Source of the DNA: Corbicula japonica
Taxonomy: Eukaryota; Mollusca; Bivalvia; Venerida; Cyrenidae
Direction: 5' to 3'
Length of the DNA: 64,000 bases
NCBI GenBank assembly: GCA_038501625.1
Contig: JAZAYU010000256.1
Span: 372,001 to 436,000, forward strand
Numbering within the stretch: position 1 is the stretch's first letter; every line of letters begins with the position of its first letter. The translations under genes were made by a program, and so were the position numbers. This document shows positions 37,201 through 42,007 of this stretch, piece after piece. Below the pieces are notes generated by a model. That model made no database searches, had not been told where the DNA came from, and worked only from the letters and a program-made list of their open reading frames with translations.

Positions 37201-38692
37201 TCAGCCGGCACATCCATGCCGTCTGATCAGGATCTGCACTGGTCGCATTTTGGTCAGAAATAACCTAATGAATCAAAAAGCGAACAGTTTAGATTCTGAT
37301 CAGACGGCACGGACGAGCCGGCTGATCTGGATCTAAACTGTTCGCCCATGCAATAAAGGTGTATCCATGGAGGAAAGGGTTAAAAAAGAATTGTGTATAT
37401 GGCAATTTTGATTATCCTCCTTCAAGCACATTTATCAAAATAGTCATTGTTTTATGTTTTGGAGGTCAGTAAGCATAATATCTTTATTGGTTACTAGCTA
37501 GATGCATTAGCTCAATGTAAGGTGACCAGCAACAGTAGAGAAAGGATCATGTGACACAATAATGTATCTTCAGTATAATTGTAAAGAAAACTCTTGCTCT
37601 GCTAGGGGAACTAAACAGGAACCTTTTTGTGCAAGATTTCTGCAGAAACTCCTGTTATGAAACACAAAATGCAAGGTTCTATATGGCATCTCCATTTTGT
37701 ATTTTGCACTTTCATATGGCAATTGGCAAATTCATTTTAACTCAAGGTAAATGTGACATGCTAAGCTTGGCAGGCGTTTTTATTTTGCCAAAATAGATAA
37801 CTTGGATAGAGTTAAGGAACTCAAGGTAAATTGTTGCAATCTTAAATGTTTTGTTGTAAATATATGTCCACCATTTTAATGTTGCCCTTTCTAGAAAAAA
37901 AGGCGATACATAGGGACTGCTTTTTCCATCCAGCCGTCACATAAAGCAAACTTAACATTGGCTTTAACTTTGCCATTTCTTAGTATTTTTCAGGAAACTT
38001 CACAACTATATTTTTTTTGACAACAGAGTGATAATGATGTGACAATCTTTAGGTGAAGGTCACATTTGACAGAATTATGCCCCTGTCTTTACTTTTGATT
38101 TTGTCACAAAAACTGAACATCAGCTGTAATTTTGAGATGCAAATTATATTTCTTATGACAACAGGATTGTGATTTATTCTAAAATCTTTAGGTCAATGTG
38201 ACAATTGAAGGAGTGATGTCCCTTCCTGTACTCAGATTTTTTTCTGACAAAGTACCCTTAGGGTGACATGTGTTCAACTGAACACCCGTTGGGTTGTAGA
38301 TTAAACACAATTTATTATTAGTTTTTGAATATTAAAGTCATATTTTGGAGAATTAAAGAGTGATTATCTACCTTAAACAAATTAAATGTACTAATTTTAC
38401 ATTTGTGACATTGATTCAATTACAGGATTGTCATAGACCATTTGGAGGTGGTAGCTTCTTCGATTATGAAGGTCTGCCCTACTGCGAAACTCATTACCAT
38501 CAGAAGCGTGGTTCCCTGTGTGCCGGATGTCAGAAACCGATTGCTGGGCGATGCATTACTGCCATGTACAAGAAGTTCCATCCGGAACACTTTGTGTGCG
38601 CATTTTGCTTGAAGCAACTTAATAAAGGCACATTCAAAGAACAAAATGACCGGCCATACTGCCATCCTTGTTTTGTTAAATTGTTTGGATAA
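4048..38692 (+). CDS. PXN: Paxillin gene, coding exons 2 to last (11 exons found)
   Basis: Focal-adhesion scaffold that binds FAK/vinculin-type partners through LD motifs and targets adhesions through LIM domains (family knowledge). Exons: 4048-4220, 16665-17031, 20671-20800, 21662-21845, 22621-22761, 28976-29374, 32065-32211, 34335-34508, 35203-35318, 36954-37068, 38426-38692. All have AG/GT borders and phases that match end to end, giving about 736 residues, against 557-591 in common human isoforms. In order: LD1 ([10 protein letters not shown]), proline-rich stretch, LD2 ([13 protein letters not shown]), LD3 ([13 protein letters not shown]), LD4 ([13 protein letters not shown]), a Tyr-rich insert, LD5 ([14 protein letters not shown]), then four LIM domains with all zinc ligands. 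The extra length is mostly the two exons between LD4 and LD5. The start exon (the residues before LD1, ending in the first base of an Asp codon) was not found in 1-4047 and is probably outside. Hic-5/leupaxin are alternatives, but five LD motifs and the length favour paxillin. Confidence 0.96.
5795..6105 (+). mobile_element. TTAA-type MITE, diverged copy
   Basis: Contains GTAGATCCAGATCAGCAGAC, CTCTGATCAGGATCTATACT, GTAGGCTGATCTGGATCTAC and an end AGTAAAGGGTTAA at ~6103. The middle has an extra diverged segment. Confidence 0.6.
6686..6870 (+). mobile_element. TTAA-type MITE, short copy
   Basis: TTAACCCTTTCCTC start and AAAGGGTTAA end are intact, but the right third is missing: the sequence jumps from the TTAAGATCCTGATTAGACGG part directly to AATAAAGGGTTAA. 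Confidence 0.85.
6964..7200 (+). mobile_element. TTAA-type MITE, nearly complete
   Basis: CCCTTCCCTCCATATTTACA start, all internal blocks, and TATGGAGGAAAAGGC end. Terminal TTAA has decayed on both sides. Confidence 0.85.
7230..7345 (+). mobile_element. TTAA-type MITE, right-half fragment
   Basis: Starts within the CTGACCAAGAAGCAAACAGT block and runs through ATGATCTGGATTTACACTG. No terminal repeat remains. Confidence 0.55.
7761..7985 (+). mobile_element. TTAA-type MITE, diverged copy
   Basis: Landmarks TTTACTCCCTTTATACACAT, GACCAGTGTAGATCC, GCAGATCCTGATCAAATGGC, CTGACCTGGATCTACAC and an end GAGAGGAAAAGGTAAC. Confidence 0.75.
8145..10190 (+). mobile_element. Tandem-repeat element with terminal hairpins (Helentron-associated-like)
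   Basis: Short inverted ends ATGCCCCCGC (8145-8154) and GCGGGGGCAT (10173-10182). Just inside the left end is a hairpin CCGCCAT-GTA-ATGGCGG, then a GTGTGTGTCAGTGTG microsatellite. After the right inverted repeat lies a hairpin TGTGTC-TTATG-GACACA. The body is a tandem array. Such a layout (subterminal inverted repeats, microsatellite, tandem repeats, 3' hairpin, no coding) is that of Helentron-associated elements known from molluscs and insects; the assignment is inference. No transposase or Rep/helicase sequence is present. Confidence 0.65.
8222..9760 (+). repeat. ~150 bp tandem array, about 11 units, two alternating types
   Basis: Units begin near 8222, 8377, 8534, 8682, 8825, 8978, 9124, 9270, 9418, 9565 and 9670 (last truncated). 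Early units alternate between CTCTGTAACTTTGTTATTTC and GGGCTGTAACTTCCTTATGA, a dimer of about 305 bp. Each carries GTGTCGCGTACAA.ACCCATG and, in most, CCAAGGTCAAGGTCACTGTT. Confidence 0.9.
10240..10353 (+). mobile_element. CCAAT palindrome, partial copy
   Basis: AAGGTTATAAAACTGAGCAT left tip fused to the right arm (CGCCATTTCAGTCAATCAGA). The left arm centre is deleted, so it no longer forms the full hairpin. Confidence 0.8.
10504..13664 (+). mobile_element. Tandem-repeat element with terminal hairpins, 3.2 kb
   Basis: Left end TCTCACCTGAG with hairpin CTCAC-CTGAG-CTGG-CTCAG-TGTGAG; then a TCGTCCGTCGTCTGTCGTCC microsatellite; a tandem array; right end CTCAGGTGAG (inverse of the left CTCACCTGAG), a hairpin GGCCAT-C-ATGGCC and CTCTTGT at 13658-13664. 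Layout as in the element at 8145 but the ends and most of the unit differ. No protein coding capacity. Confidence 0.7.
10590..13620 (+). repeat. ~145 bp tandem array, about 21 units
   Basis: Units start with TTAACACTCTAGCGGTCACA near 10590, 10742, 10887, 11030, 11174, 11318, 11463, 11610, 11757, 11901, 12048, 12193, 12334, 12478, 12624, 12767, 12913, 13057, 13199, 13344 and 13489. Each has GATTGTCATGAAACTTGGTC, GGGTCATCTGGGTCCAAAAA, AGGTCACTGTTACTAAA and AGAATTTTCTTG. A variant with GGCCCAATGATATC appears at about 12390, 12830, 13110 and 13410, showing block-wise amplification. Confidence 0.95.
14246..14483 (+). mobile_element. TTAA-type MITE, complete copy
   Basis: TTAACCCTTTCCTCC at 14246 and GGAGGAATGGGTTAA ending at 14483. 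Internal blocks intact, with a small deletion after GCATTTTGCTCAGA. The - strand open frame here is only repeat. Confidence 0.92.
15108..15237 (+). mobile_element. CCAAT palindrome, two right arms in tandem
   Basis: ACCATTTCAGCCAATCCGAT and CACCATTTCAGCCAATCAGA follow each other; the left arm is absent. Ends GGTTTTATGATTTTGGGCAC. Confidence 0.75.
15556..16310 (+). repeat. 43 bp minisatellite, about 17 units
   Basis: Unit TCAAGTAGCTGTGACTGTTA + GGATCCTACCCTCCCATCCC + GGG. Period 43 seen at 15601, 15644, 15687. Later units (after ~15990) drift to GTTGGGA and TCAAGTTG. Next to it at 16319 is GTCAAGGTCACTGTT, the module also found in the 8.2 kb and 10.5 kb arrays. Confidence 0.95.
16312..16664 (+). 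other. End of the first paxillin intron
   Basis: AT-rich, with a pyrimidine tract (ATCTCTTTTCAG) just before the LD2 exon. Nothing else recognised. Confidence 0.6.
16665..17031 (+). CDS. PXN: Paxillin exon: Tyr/Gln/Pro-rich linker and LD2
   Basis: Acceptor TTTTCAG before 16665, donor CAG|GTACAG after 17031; phase 0 in, phase 1 out. It encodes a low-complexity linker with many Tyr-Gln pairs (YQRG, YQSR, YQQG, YHQG), then LD2 ([17 protein letters not shown]), the FAK-binding type motif. It lies 12.4 kb after the LD1 exon; that intron is filled with mobile elements. The linker has eight or so tyrosines but none with Pro at +3. Confidence 0.95.
17208..19638. mobile_element. TA-flanked inverted-repeat transposon (outer, non-autonomous)
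   Basis: Left CAGTAAAACTTCGAAAACTC at 17208, right is its inverse, GAGTTTTCGAAGTTTTACTG, ending 19638; flanked by TA on both sides (17206-17207, 19639-19640). CAG ends with TA target sites fit Tc1/mariner-pogo (Tigger-type) elements. Removing the inner element leaves about 830 bp, with no transposase. Internal CTCGAAAACTCAAGAACC and GGAAAACTCGAG pieces repeat the terminal motif. Confidence 0.8.
17851..19451. mobile_element. Inner inverted-repeat transposon, 1.6 kb, nested in the 17208 element
   Basis: Left end CCGTCATCGTCTAAATATAA then GCCGCAC; right end inverse, GTGCGGCTTATATTCAAACG then ATGACGG, about 27 of 29 bases matching. TA on both sides (17849-17850, 19452-19453). ATAAGCCGC motifs recur inside both ends. 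Longest frames are under 100 codons with no transposase signature, so it is non-autonomous. Confidence 0.82.
19820..19958 (+). mobile_element. CCAAT palindrome, nearly complete
   Basis: Left arm AAGGTTATAAAACTGAGCAT, right end CAGCTTTATAACCTCAGG. The centre is shortened (GATTCGCTGACTGGTCACC), so one CCAAT box is altered. Confidence 0.88.
19960..20450. other. Intron sequence, nothing recognised
   Basis: Unique-looking AT-rich sequence with a short GGGAGAA-rich stretch at 20130-20270. Confidence 0.5.
20455..20565 (+). mobile_element. TTAA-type MITE, right-half fragment
   Basis: AGCGAACAGTGAAGATCCTG then a degraded GGGCTGTTCTGGGTCTACAC and a trailing GGTTAAAT. Confidence 0.55.
20671..20800 (+). 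CDS. PXN: Paxillin exon: LD3
   Basis: Acceptor GCTACAG before 20671, donor AGAG|GTAATC after 20800; phase 1 in, phase 2 out. Reads [13 protein letters not shown], a possible SH3 ligand (PxxPxK type), then [13 protein letters not shown], which matches LD3 of vertebrate paxillin (VESLLDELESSVP). Confidence 0.94.
21030..21150 (+). mobile_element. TTAA-type MITE, internal fragment
   Basis: AAACAGTGTAGATTCATATC, TGCTGGCACATCCATG and GAGATCTACACTGTTTGC blocks only. Confidence 0.5.
21502..21640 (+). mobile_element. TTAA-type MITE, short copy ahead of the LD4 exon
   Basis: TTAACCCTTTTCTCCATATC start, then GTGTAGATCCAGATCAGCAG, TGATCCTGATCTACATTGG and an end CGAGTAAAAGG. It ends about 20 bp before the LD4 acceptor. 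Confidence 0.75.
21662..21845 (+). CDS. PXN: Paxillin exon: LD4
   Basis: Acceptor CATAG before 21662, donor AAG|GTAAAA after 21845; phase 2 in, phase 0 out. A Tyr/Gln-rich stretch ([18 protein letters not shown]) leads to [16 protein letters not shown], nearly identical to LD4, the motif known to bind GIT/PKL, FAK and parvin proteins. YSEP fits YxxP, the first such site in the protein. Confidence 0.95.
22339..22576 (+). mobile_element. TTAA-type MITE just before cassette exon A
   Basis: TTAACCTTTTTCTACATGGG start, GACCAGTAAAGATCAAGATC, CTGTCAGATCAGGATCTACA, ATTAAAGGGTTTAA end. It stops 44 bp before the acceptor of the exon at 22621. Confidence 0.78.
22621..22761 (+). CDS. PXN: Paxillin cassette exon A with one YAKP module
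   Basis: Acceptor TTTTCTAG before 22621, donor CAG|GTATGT after 22761. 141 bp, phase 0 at both ends, so skipping or inclusion keeps the frame. Reads [14 protein letters not shown], then [17 protein letters not shown] and SSSANSSLQ. The opening [12 protein letters not shown] resembles the opening of the exon at 28976 ([12 protein letters not shown]) and the SE..YAKP.K core recurs there, so the two exons look like duplicates. No counterpart known to me in vertebrate paxillin. YAKP fits a CRK SH2-type pYxxP site (inference). Confidence 0.88.
22962..24391. mobile_element. TTAA-flanked inverted-repeat element, 1.43 kb
   Basis: Left GGTTTTAGAACTGTAATAT and right its exact inverse ATATTACAGTTCTAAAACC, with TTAA outside on both sides (22958-22961, 24392-24395). 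TTAA target sites fit a piggyBac-type origin; the inner sequence has no transposase frame. Contains a tRNA-like segment near 24024-24098. Confidence 0.75.
24024..24098 (-). other. tRNA-like segment (SINE head or decayed tRNA)
   Basis: On the - strand: TGGCGTGGTGGTAACGCTCA resembles a box A / D arm with a perfect GCGT-ACGC stem, and CGGTTCAATCC is a perfect box B. The T and acceptor stems do not pair well and no clear anticodon arm forms, so it is not called as a functional tRNA. Confidence 0.45.
24650..24785 (+). repeat. Diverged palindrome related to the CCAAT family
   Basis: Inverted arms AGATTGAGACCAGTCTGGTA and AGAGATTGGAGACTGGTCTT with GATTGGTC and CAACCAATC in the middle. Ends (CACAAAACAG, TGTTTTGATC) differ from the main family. 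Confidence 0.6.
24948..25112 (+). mobile_element. TTAA-type MITE, short copy
   Basis: TTAACCCTTTCCTCCATATA start, ATGGAGGAAAGGGTT end; central ~75 bp missing. Confidence 0.85.
25435..25583 (+). mobile_element. CCAAT palindrome, complete
   Basis: GCCCAAGGTTATAAAACTGA to CTTTATAACCTTCTGCCCTG. Centre GGCGACCAGTCGCC is a perfect palindrome with GATTGGCTGA and TCAGCCAATC on its sides. Confidence 0.95.
25959..26164 (+). mobile_element. TTAA-type MITE, diverged
   Basis: TTAATCCTTTACTCCATCGA start and TTATGGAGTAAAGGCTTAA end; left interior shortened. Confidence 0.78.
26251..26395 (+). mobile_element. CCAAT palindrome, complete
   Basis: GCCTGAAGGTTGTAAAACTG to TTTTATAACCTGGGGCCC; both CCAAT boxes intact. 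Confidence 0.95.
26454..26695 (+). mobile_element. TTAA-type MITE, complete
   Basis: TTAACCCTTTCC start, ACAGGAAAGGGTTAA end, one of the least diverged copies. Open frames on both strands across it are repeat-derived. Confidence 0.93.
26911..27064 (+). mobile_element. CCAAT palindrome, complete
   Basis: GGCTGGGTTGAAGGTTATAA to TTGTAACCTTCAGCCCTGG. Centre GGCGACTGGGTGCC has one mismatch. Confidence 0.94.
27531..27676 (+). mobile_element. CCAAT palindrome, complete
   Basis: GCCCAAGGTTATAAAACTGA to TTTTAGAACCTTGGAGCC, centre GGCGACTGGTCGCC. Confidence 0.95.
27711..27916 (+). mobile_element. TTAA-type MITE, old copy
   Basis: Order of blocks is kept (TACCTTTACTATATATGG, AGACAGTGTACATCC, AATAACCTTATGAGTC, AACAGTTTAGATCC) but ends are lost. 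Confidence 0.6.
28219..28366 (+). mobile_element. CCAAT palindrome, complete
   Basis: CTGGGTTGAAGGTTATAAAA to TTTTATAACCTTGGGC; the centre is GGTGACTGGTTGCC. Confidence 0.95.
28494..28712 (+). repeat. 58 bp tandem repeat, four units
   Basis: CACAGGGACTTGGTTGTGCC units at 28494, 28564, 28622, 28680; the last three are 58 bp apart. Overlapping + strand frames (for example 28520-28834) come from it. Confidence 0.9.
28976..29374 (+). CDS. PXN: Paxillin cassette exon B with three Tyr modules
   Basis: Acceptor TGTTCAG before 28976, donor CAG|GTTATT after 29374, a weak donor. 399 bp, 133 codons, phase 0 at both ends. Three internal copies of one module: [11 protein letters not shown] with Tyr at codon 31, [11 protein letters not shown] with Tyr at codon 74, [11 protein letters not shown] with Tyr at codon 113, each followed by a Ser/Thr-rich tail (for example [19 protein letters not shown]). 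Spacing of the tyrosines is 43 and 39 residues. The unit matches exon A at 22621, so exon B looks like a fused triple of that exon. Whether it is constitutive or alternative cannot be seen here. Confidence 0.85.
29396..29645 (+). mobile_element. TTAA-type MITE right after cassette exon B
   Basis: Starts 22 bp after the donor at 29375 with CCCTTTACTCCATATATAT; later AAACAGTGTTCATCG, GATCTGGATCTAAACTG, and GGTGTAAAGAGTTAA end. Confidence 0.75.
29947..30092 (+). mobile_element. CCAAT palindrome, GATCATAAA-ended variant
   Basis: GGCCCAAGATCATAAAAATA to TTTTTGATCTTGGGCC. This subfamily has AAGATCATAAAA instead of AAGGTTATAAAA at the tips. Confidence 0.93.
30093..32064 (+). other. Paxillin intron rest; two possible MITEs
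   Basis: Mostly AT-rich. 30885-31285 has repeated GTGAAATA/TTTCACT motifs and TGACGTCACGTCA, with a related piece at 36700-36940, probably an old MITE. Confidence 0.45.
31302..31527. mobile_element. Short MITE with GGACAAAAGTCTT ends
   Basis: GGACAAAAGTCTTGTC at 31302 and its inverse GATAAGACTTTTGTCC ending 31527, 15 of 16 bases matching. Confidence 0.6.
32065..32211 (+). CDS. PXN: Paxillin exon: LD5 and start of LIM1
   Basis: Acceptor CAAACAG before 32065, donor CAG|GTAAGT after 32211; phase 0 in and out. Reads [19 protein letters not shown] (LD5) then [13 protein letters not shown], the first zinc-ligand pair (C-x2-C) of LIM1. A palindromic repeat begins only about 15 bp after the donor, and the frame stays open into it. 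Confidence 0.95.
32226..32366 (+). mobile_element. CCAAT palindrome 15 bp after the LD5 exon donor
   Basis: TCCAAGATCATAAATCTGAG to GCTTTATGATGTTGG. Centre GGCAACCAGTTGCC. The LD5 exon frame reads on into it for ~41 codons. Confidence 0.92.
32530..34009. mobile_element. Tigger-like inverted-repeat element, 1.48 kb
   Basis: CAGTGAACCCCCTCTATTAA at 32530; the right end, reversed, reads CAGTGAAACCCCGCATTTTG. TA on both sides (32528-32529, 34010-34011). Further GCGGGGTGCCC and CCGGGGTGCC pieces lie near the right end. No transposase. Confidence 0.7.
32968..33664. mobile_element. Possible MITE nested in the 32530 element
   Basis: CTGTGATGGCTTAATTTTCG at the left and, inverted, CTGTGTTATTATTTAATTTC at the right, with GCGAAATTTCG/CGTATTTCGCGC near both ends. 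Exact borders unclear. Confidence 0.4.
34335..34508 (+). CDS. PXN: Paxillin exon: rest of LIM1, start of LIM2
   Basis: Acceptor TTTACAG before 34335, donor GAT|GTAGGT after 34508; 58 codons, phase 0. Contains the LIM1 ligands in [12 protein letters not shown] and [10 protein letters not shown], and the first pair of LIM2 (CGYC). FERDG of vertebrates is YERDG here. Another palindromic repeat starts at 34547, 38 bp past the donor. Confidence 0.96.
34547..34690 (+). mobile_element. CCAAT palindrome 38 bp after the LIM1 exon donor
   Basis: GCCCAATGTTTTAAAACTGA to CAGTTTTATTACCTTCC; centre GGCGACCAGTCGCC. The LIM1 exon frame is open into it to 34661. Confidence 0.93.
34950..35050 (+). mobile_element. 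TTAA-type MITE fragment
   Basis: GTGTAGACCCAGATCAG and AATCAAGATCTACACTGTTT blocks only. Confidence 0.4.
35203..35318 (+). CDS. PXN: Paxillin exon: middle of LIM2
   Basis: Acceptor GTTTCAG before 35203, donor GCAG|GTACGA after 35318; phase 0 in, phase 2 out. Reads [20 protein letters not shown] and [12 protein letters not shown], closely matching vertebrate LIM2. The last ~20 bp and the intron start are partly repeated in tandem downstream to about 35485. Confidence 0.95.
35297..35485 (+). repeat. Tandem partial duplication of the LIM2 exon end and donor
   Basis: AGAGATGGAAAGGCATATTG with CAGGTACGATTATCTCCC at 35297-35335 recurs at 35440-35478 as AGAGATGGAAAGGCATGTTG plus CAGATAGGATTATCTCCC. 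Two shorter copies of TGCAG.T.GG.TTA.CTCC lie between (35344, 35384). Only the first retains a GT donor of good quality in frame. Confidence 0.85.
35486..36328. other. Intron sequence, nothing recognised
   Basis: AT-rich, no repeat of the families above. Confidence 0.5.
36329..36479 (+). mobile_element. CCAAT palindrome, complete
   Basis: GTGCCCAAGGTTATAAAGCT to TATAACCTTCAGACCTGG; both CCAAT boxes intact. Confidence 0.95.
36954..37068 (+). CDS. PXN: Paxillin exon: end of LIM2, start of LIM3
   Basis: Acceptor TTTTCAG before 36954, donor TGG|GTAAAT after 37068; phase 2 in, phase 0 out. Reads [20 protein letters not shown] then [16 protein letters not shown], giving the Asp ligand of LIM2 and C-x2-C plus H-x2-C of LIM3. 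LIM2 and LIM3 are the main focal-adhesion targeting domains in this family. Confidence 0.96.
37140..37383 (+). mobile_element. TTAA-type MITE, best preserved copy
   Basis: TTAACCCTTTCCTCCATATA at 37140, TCCATGGAGGAAAGGGTTAA ending 37383; 244 bp including both TTAA. The CCCTTTCCTCCATA ends are exact inverses apart from one or two bases. TTAA flanks and CCCTTT ends fit a piggyBac-derived MITE. Confidence 0.95.
37384..37883. other. Intron sequence, nothing recognised
   Basis: No exon, no listed repeat. Confidence 0.5.
37884..38293 (-). mobile_element. Decayed copy of the 48350 tandem-repeat element
   Basis: Reverse orientation: AAGGCGATACATAGGGACTG then CATCCAGCCGTCACA at the left, and GTGTTCAACTGAACACCC at the right, which is the inverse of the hairpin at 48354. 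Interior has two diverged units with AGGTGAAGGTCACATTTGAC and AGGTCAATGTGACAATTG. Confidence 0.7.
38426..38692 (+). CDS. PXN: Paxillin last exon: end of LIM3 and all of LIM4
   Basis: Acceptor ATTACAG before 38426, TAA stop at 38690-38692. Reads [16 protein letters not shown] and YCETHYH (LIM3), then [24 protein letters not shown] and YCHPC (LIM4). The protein ends KLFG where the human protein ends KLFC. The 3' UTR runs directly into a TTAA-type MITE at 38763. Confidence 0.97.
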   Translation, partial: DCHRPFGGGSFFDYEGLPYCETHYHQKRGSLCAGCQKPIAGRCITAMYKKFHPEHFVCAFCLKQLNKGTFKEQNDRPYCHPCFVKLFG

Positions 38693-38762
38693 AAACAGTA
38701 GCAGTATGCTGAGATTGGGAAGTACAGTGTACGGTGCATTACAAAGCTTGTCAAATCTTGTT

Positions 38763-39075
38763 TTAACCCTTTCTCCATTTTATATATGGTCACCTGAGAG
38801 CAATAACTGTATATCTCCTTCATATTTCAATGTTAATTATACTGTTATTGCACTAAGGTGACGATATACACCTTTATGGCATGGGCAAACAGTGTAGATC
38901 CAGATCAGCCATTTAATCAGAATCTGCACTGTTCGCATTTTGATTCATTAGATTATTTCTGATCAAAAGCAAACAGTGTAGATCATAATCAAATGGCACA
39001 GATCTGCAGGCTGATCTGGAGCTACACCAGTCGCACAGGCGATAAAATGTGTATATATGGGGTAATGGGTTTAAC
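38763..39075 (+). mobile_element. TTAA-type MITE 71 bp after the paxillin stop
   Basis: TTAACCCTTTCTCCATTTTA start and GGGGTAATGGGTTTAA end; a ~75 bp unrelated stretch interrupts the left part. Likely transcribed in the 3' UTR. Confidence 0.8.
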
Positions 39076-39653
39076 TTAAATAATTGTAGTTATTAAACCT
39101 AAACCTTCCGAGTTAATGTAATGGACACTTTGTGACATTGTGACTCAGTCCATTCATTATTCAAAGGGGTGTTTTATAGATATAAATTGACTAAACTTAA
39201 TTCCTAATAAGCAACCAGACTGCACATATCTGCAAGCTGACCTGGATCTACACTTGTGCAAATATGAAAAATGTTGTGCTAACACCTAAAGAGTAGAAGT
39301 AGAAAATCAATTTCAGAGTGCTGTTTCAGTTTGCTCAAAGCTTTATTGAACGTTTTTCAGATCATTTTTAAAAGTCATTTTTAAGTCATTTTAAAATATA
39401 AAAAAAAATTTATACTGATAGCTACTTATGTATATTCCGGGATATATCAGTACATTTAAGCTACATTGTACTATTTTCCAGCTTTTATTATATAACTAAA
39501 AAGCTTTATATACCGCTACAAAGCATATCATGTTTCTTTAATTTTTCTTTAAATGAAATAAGTGTTTAAAGTCTAACAATTTCAGCCATTAAGGAATTTC
39601 TTGAAATTATTTGTGTAAAATCAAATGTTAAATTCCCCATAAAATGTTGATCA

Positions 39654-39893
39654 TTAACACTTTCCTCCATAAGTATGTTTTTACGCATGTGTGAGCAGTG
39701 TAGATCCAGATTAGGCCACACATCTGTTACGTCTAAAAAGGATCTGCGCTGGTTGCATTTTGGTCAGAAATAACCTAATGAATCAAAAAGCAAACAGTGC
39801 AGATCGTGATCAGACAGCATGGATGTTCCGGGTGATCTGGATCTACACTGTTTGCCCACGCAATAAAGGTGTGTCTATGGAGGAAAGGGTTAA
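39654..39893 (+). mobile_element. TTAA-type MITE, complete
   Basis: TTAACACTTTCCTCCATAAG to TATGGAGGAAAGGGTTAA. Confidence 0.92.
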
Positions 39894-40586
39894 GTTGTTA
39901 TTGTAGGTGATATAAGAAAAAGTAACCATGACATGTTCACGGCTACATTTGTAAAATCTTCCCATTTTCTTCAAGGCCTGTGCCACGGAGGAAACGAACG
40001 CTTGTTAAACCAATGCATGTGCCTGCCTCACCGTCTGTTGCAGTGATGTTAGATTTTCCAGATTGAGGATTTCATCTTTTTCACACTTTGATTTAATTAG
40101 TTTGTAAAAAATAATTATTTAGTTTAATCCAAATTTTAGAGAAATTGATTTTGCTGTACAAAATGTGTATTTAGGTAGTTGTTGTTATTGACAGAAAAGA
40201 CATGAAGCTCAGATGCTTACATGTGTAATGAAACAGCAGAAATTTGAATTAATATGAAACTGGTAACTAATGCATATACAAAAAGAAATGAAAGAATACT
40301 GATTTTTTTCTTGAAATTGTCATTTTTTTGTTGAACATAAGCCTATTTTGAAAAATTATCAGTTTTTTGAGCGAGAATTTTTTATATTCATCTATTTTAA
40401 AGAAAAGTTCTTTTCATTATGATTATTATTTCCTTACAGTTCTTGTCAAGTATTTTGATGCATAATATTTTCATTTTCCGGTCAAAAAATTTAGAGGCAA
40501 AATTTCTGAAGTAATAATTGAAACACGATTTTAAAAAAAGATCAATTTGAGTCATACAATGACGATTCAGATGAAATAAAAACTTT
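39894..40586. other. Non-coding, nothing recognised
   Basis: AT-rich sequence downstream of paxillin; may include 3' UTR. Confidence 0.5.
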
Positions 40587-40698
40587 GCCCAAGGTTATAA
40601 AGCTGAGCATTGAAAATGGCGACTGGTCACCATTTCAGCCAATCAGATGCTTGAGATTTGAGACTGGTTTCCCATCTCAGCTTTCTAACCTTGGGACC
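40587..40698 (+). mobile_element. CCAAT palindrome, left arm shortened
   Basis: GCCCAAGGTTATAAAGCTGA joins ATTGAAAATGGCGACTGGTC; right arm complete to TTCTAACCTTGGGACC. Confidence 0.9.
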
Positions 40699-40699
40699 A

Positions 40700-41250
40700 G
40701 TAGTCAAAGAACATTAACCAGAAATTTCATTAAAATAATTACTCATGAAAACATTTGAAAGAGTAAAAATAAAATTTGAATTAATATAGTATTGTGCTCA
40801 TTAGGTTATGAAAATCATTTGGAATCACTCATTGGTCATCCTGTAGATTTTTCTTACACCAATGAACACATAACATACTAATGCAATCCACAAACTAAAG
40901 GGAAAAGGTGAAATTCTGCAGTTTGGATTAGATAGGTTTTTAAAGGTGTTCTTATTAAATTTATATTAGTTTATACTGTTTTGTAATATTTTATTGATGA
41001 TTTATACATTATATTCAATGTCAAGCAAGAGATATGTTTGTATATTATGATGTATTATTGGTTTGAATATATGTTTTTATACGAAACCCTATAAACCTTC
41101 ATTTTTGAAATATATTTTTTGTCATGTATACATGACCCTGGATGGCTTGCCTTTAGGTACAAATGAGTTAAAAAATTTGATTGAATTTTGCGATTCAAAA
41201 GACATTTGTAATGTTATACAAAAATTGCATTTATAGAAGTAGGCATGAAT
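40700..41250. other. Non-coding, nothing recognised
   Basis: AT-rich, no exon. Confidence 0.5.
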
Positions 41251-41251
41251 A

Positions 41252-41396
41252 GGGCTGAAGATTATAAAACTGAGATTTGAAACTAGTCTCAAATCTCAAG
41301 CATCTGATTGGCAGAAATGGCTCCTGGTTGCCATTTCAGCCAATTAGATCCTTGAGATTTGAGACTGGTTTCCATTCTCAGTTTTATAATCTTGGG
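41252..41396 (+). mobile_element. CCAAT palindrome, complete
   Basis: AGGGCTGAAGATTATAAAAC to TTTTATAATCTTGGGTC; the second box is CAGCCAATTAGA. Confidence 0.94.
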
Positions 41397-41600
41397 TCAG
41401 GTGTTTGATTCTGTATGTATTACCTTATTATTTGCTGTTTCTGCAGAAGTTTTCTTTGTTTGTCATCTTGAGCTGAAATGTATGAAACAAAAAATTGTTT
41501 GATCCAAAATATACCCTATACATGGCCATTAATTGAACTTGAAAGAACACTGGTTAAACCGATATCACATTGTTATAACTCAGTCAAAGAAATACTCATG

Positions 41601-41746
41601 TGCCCAAGATCATAAAACTAAATCTGGAGACCAGTCTGAAATGTCAAGCATCTGATTGACTGAAAATGCGACTGATTTCCATTTCAGCCAATCAGATGCT
41701 TGAGATTTGAGACTGGTTTCAAATCTCAGTTTTATAACCTTGGGAC
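41601..41746 (+). mobile_element. CCAAT palindrome, complete
   Basis: TGCCCAAGATCATAAAACTA left (GATCATAAA type), TTTTATAACCTTGGGACC right (GGTTATAAA type): a mixed-end copy. Confidence 0.94.
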
Positions 41747-42007
41747 CAGTACATACACTTCTTAATTATTGAATAAATATTTCATAATTTAATTTAGAAA
41801 ACTAATTTATTACATAATTATGACAGAACCTATTTTAAGATGTTCAATTCATTGAATGCAGATGTTAGTTTAATAACCCCACTTTCCAATTTATTTTTGA
41901 CAGTTATTTGCACAATGAATAGCAGATGGATTCATTCAGTAAATCCCCAATTTATAAAGGAAAATAAAGAAAATTAGTTTTCTGAATTCTTAATGGACTG
42001 AAATCTG

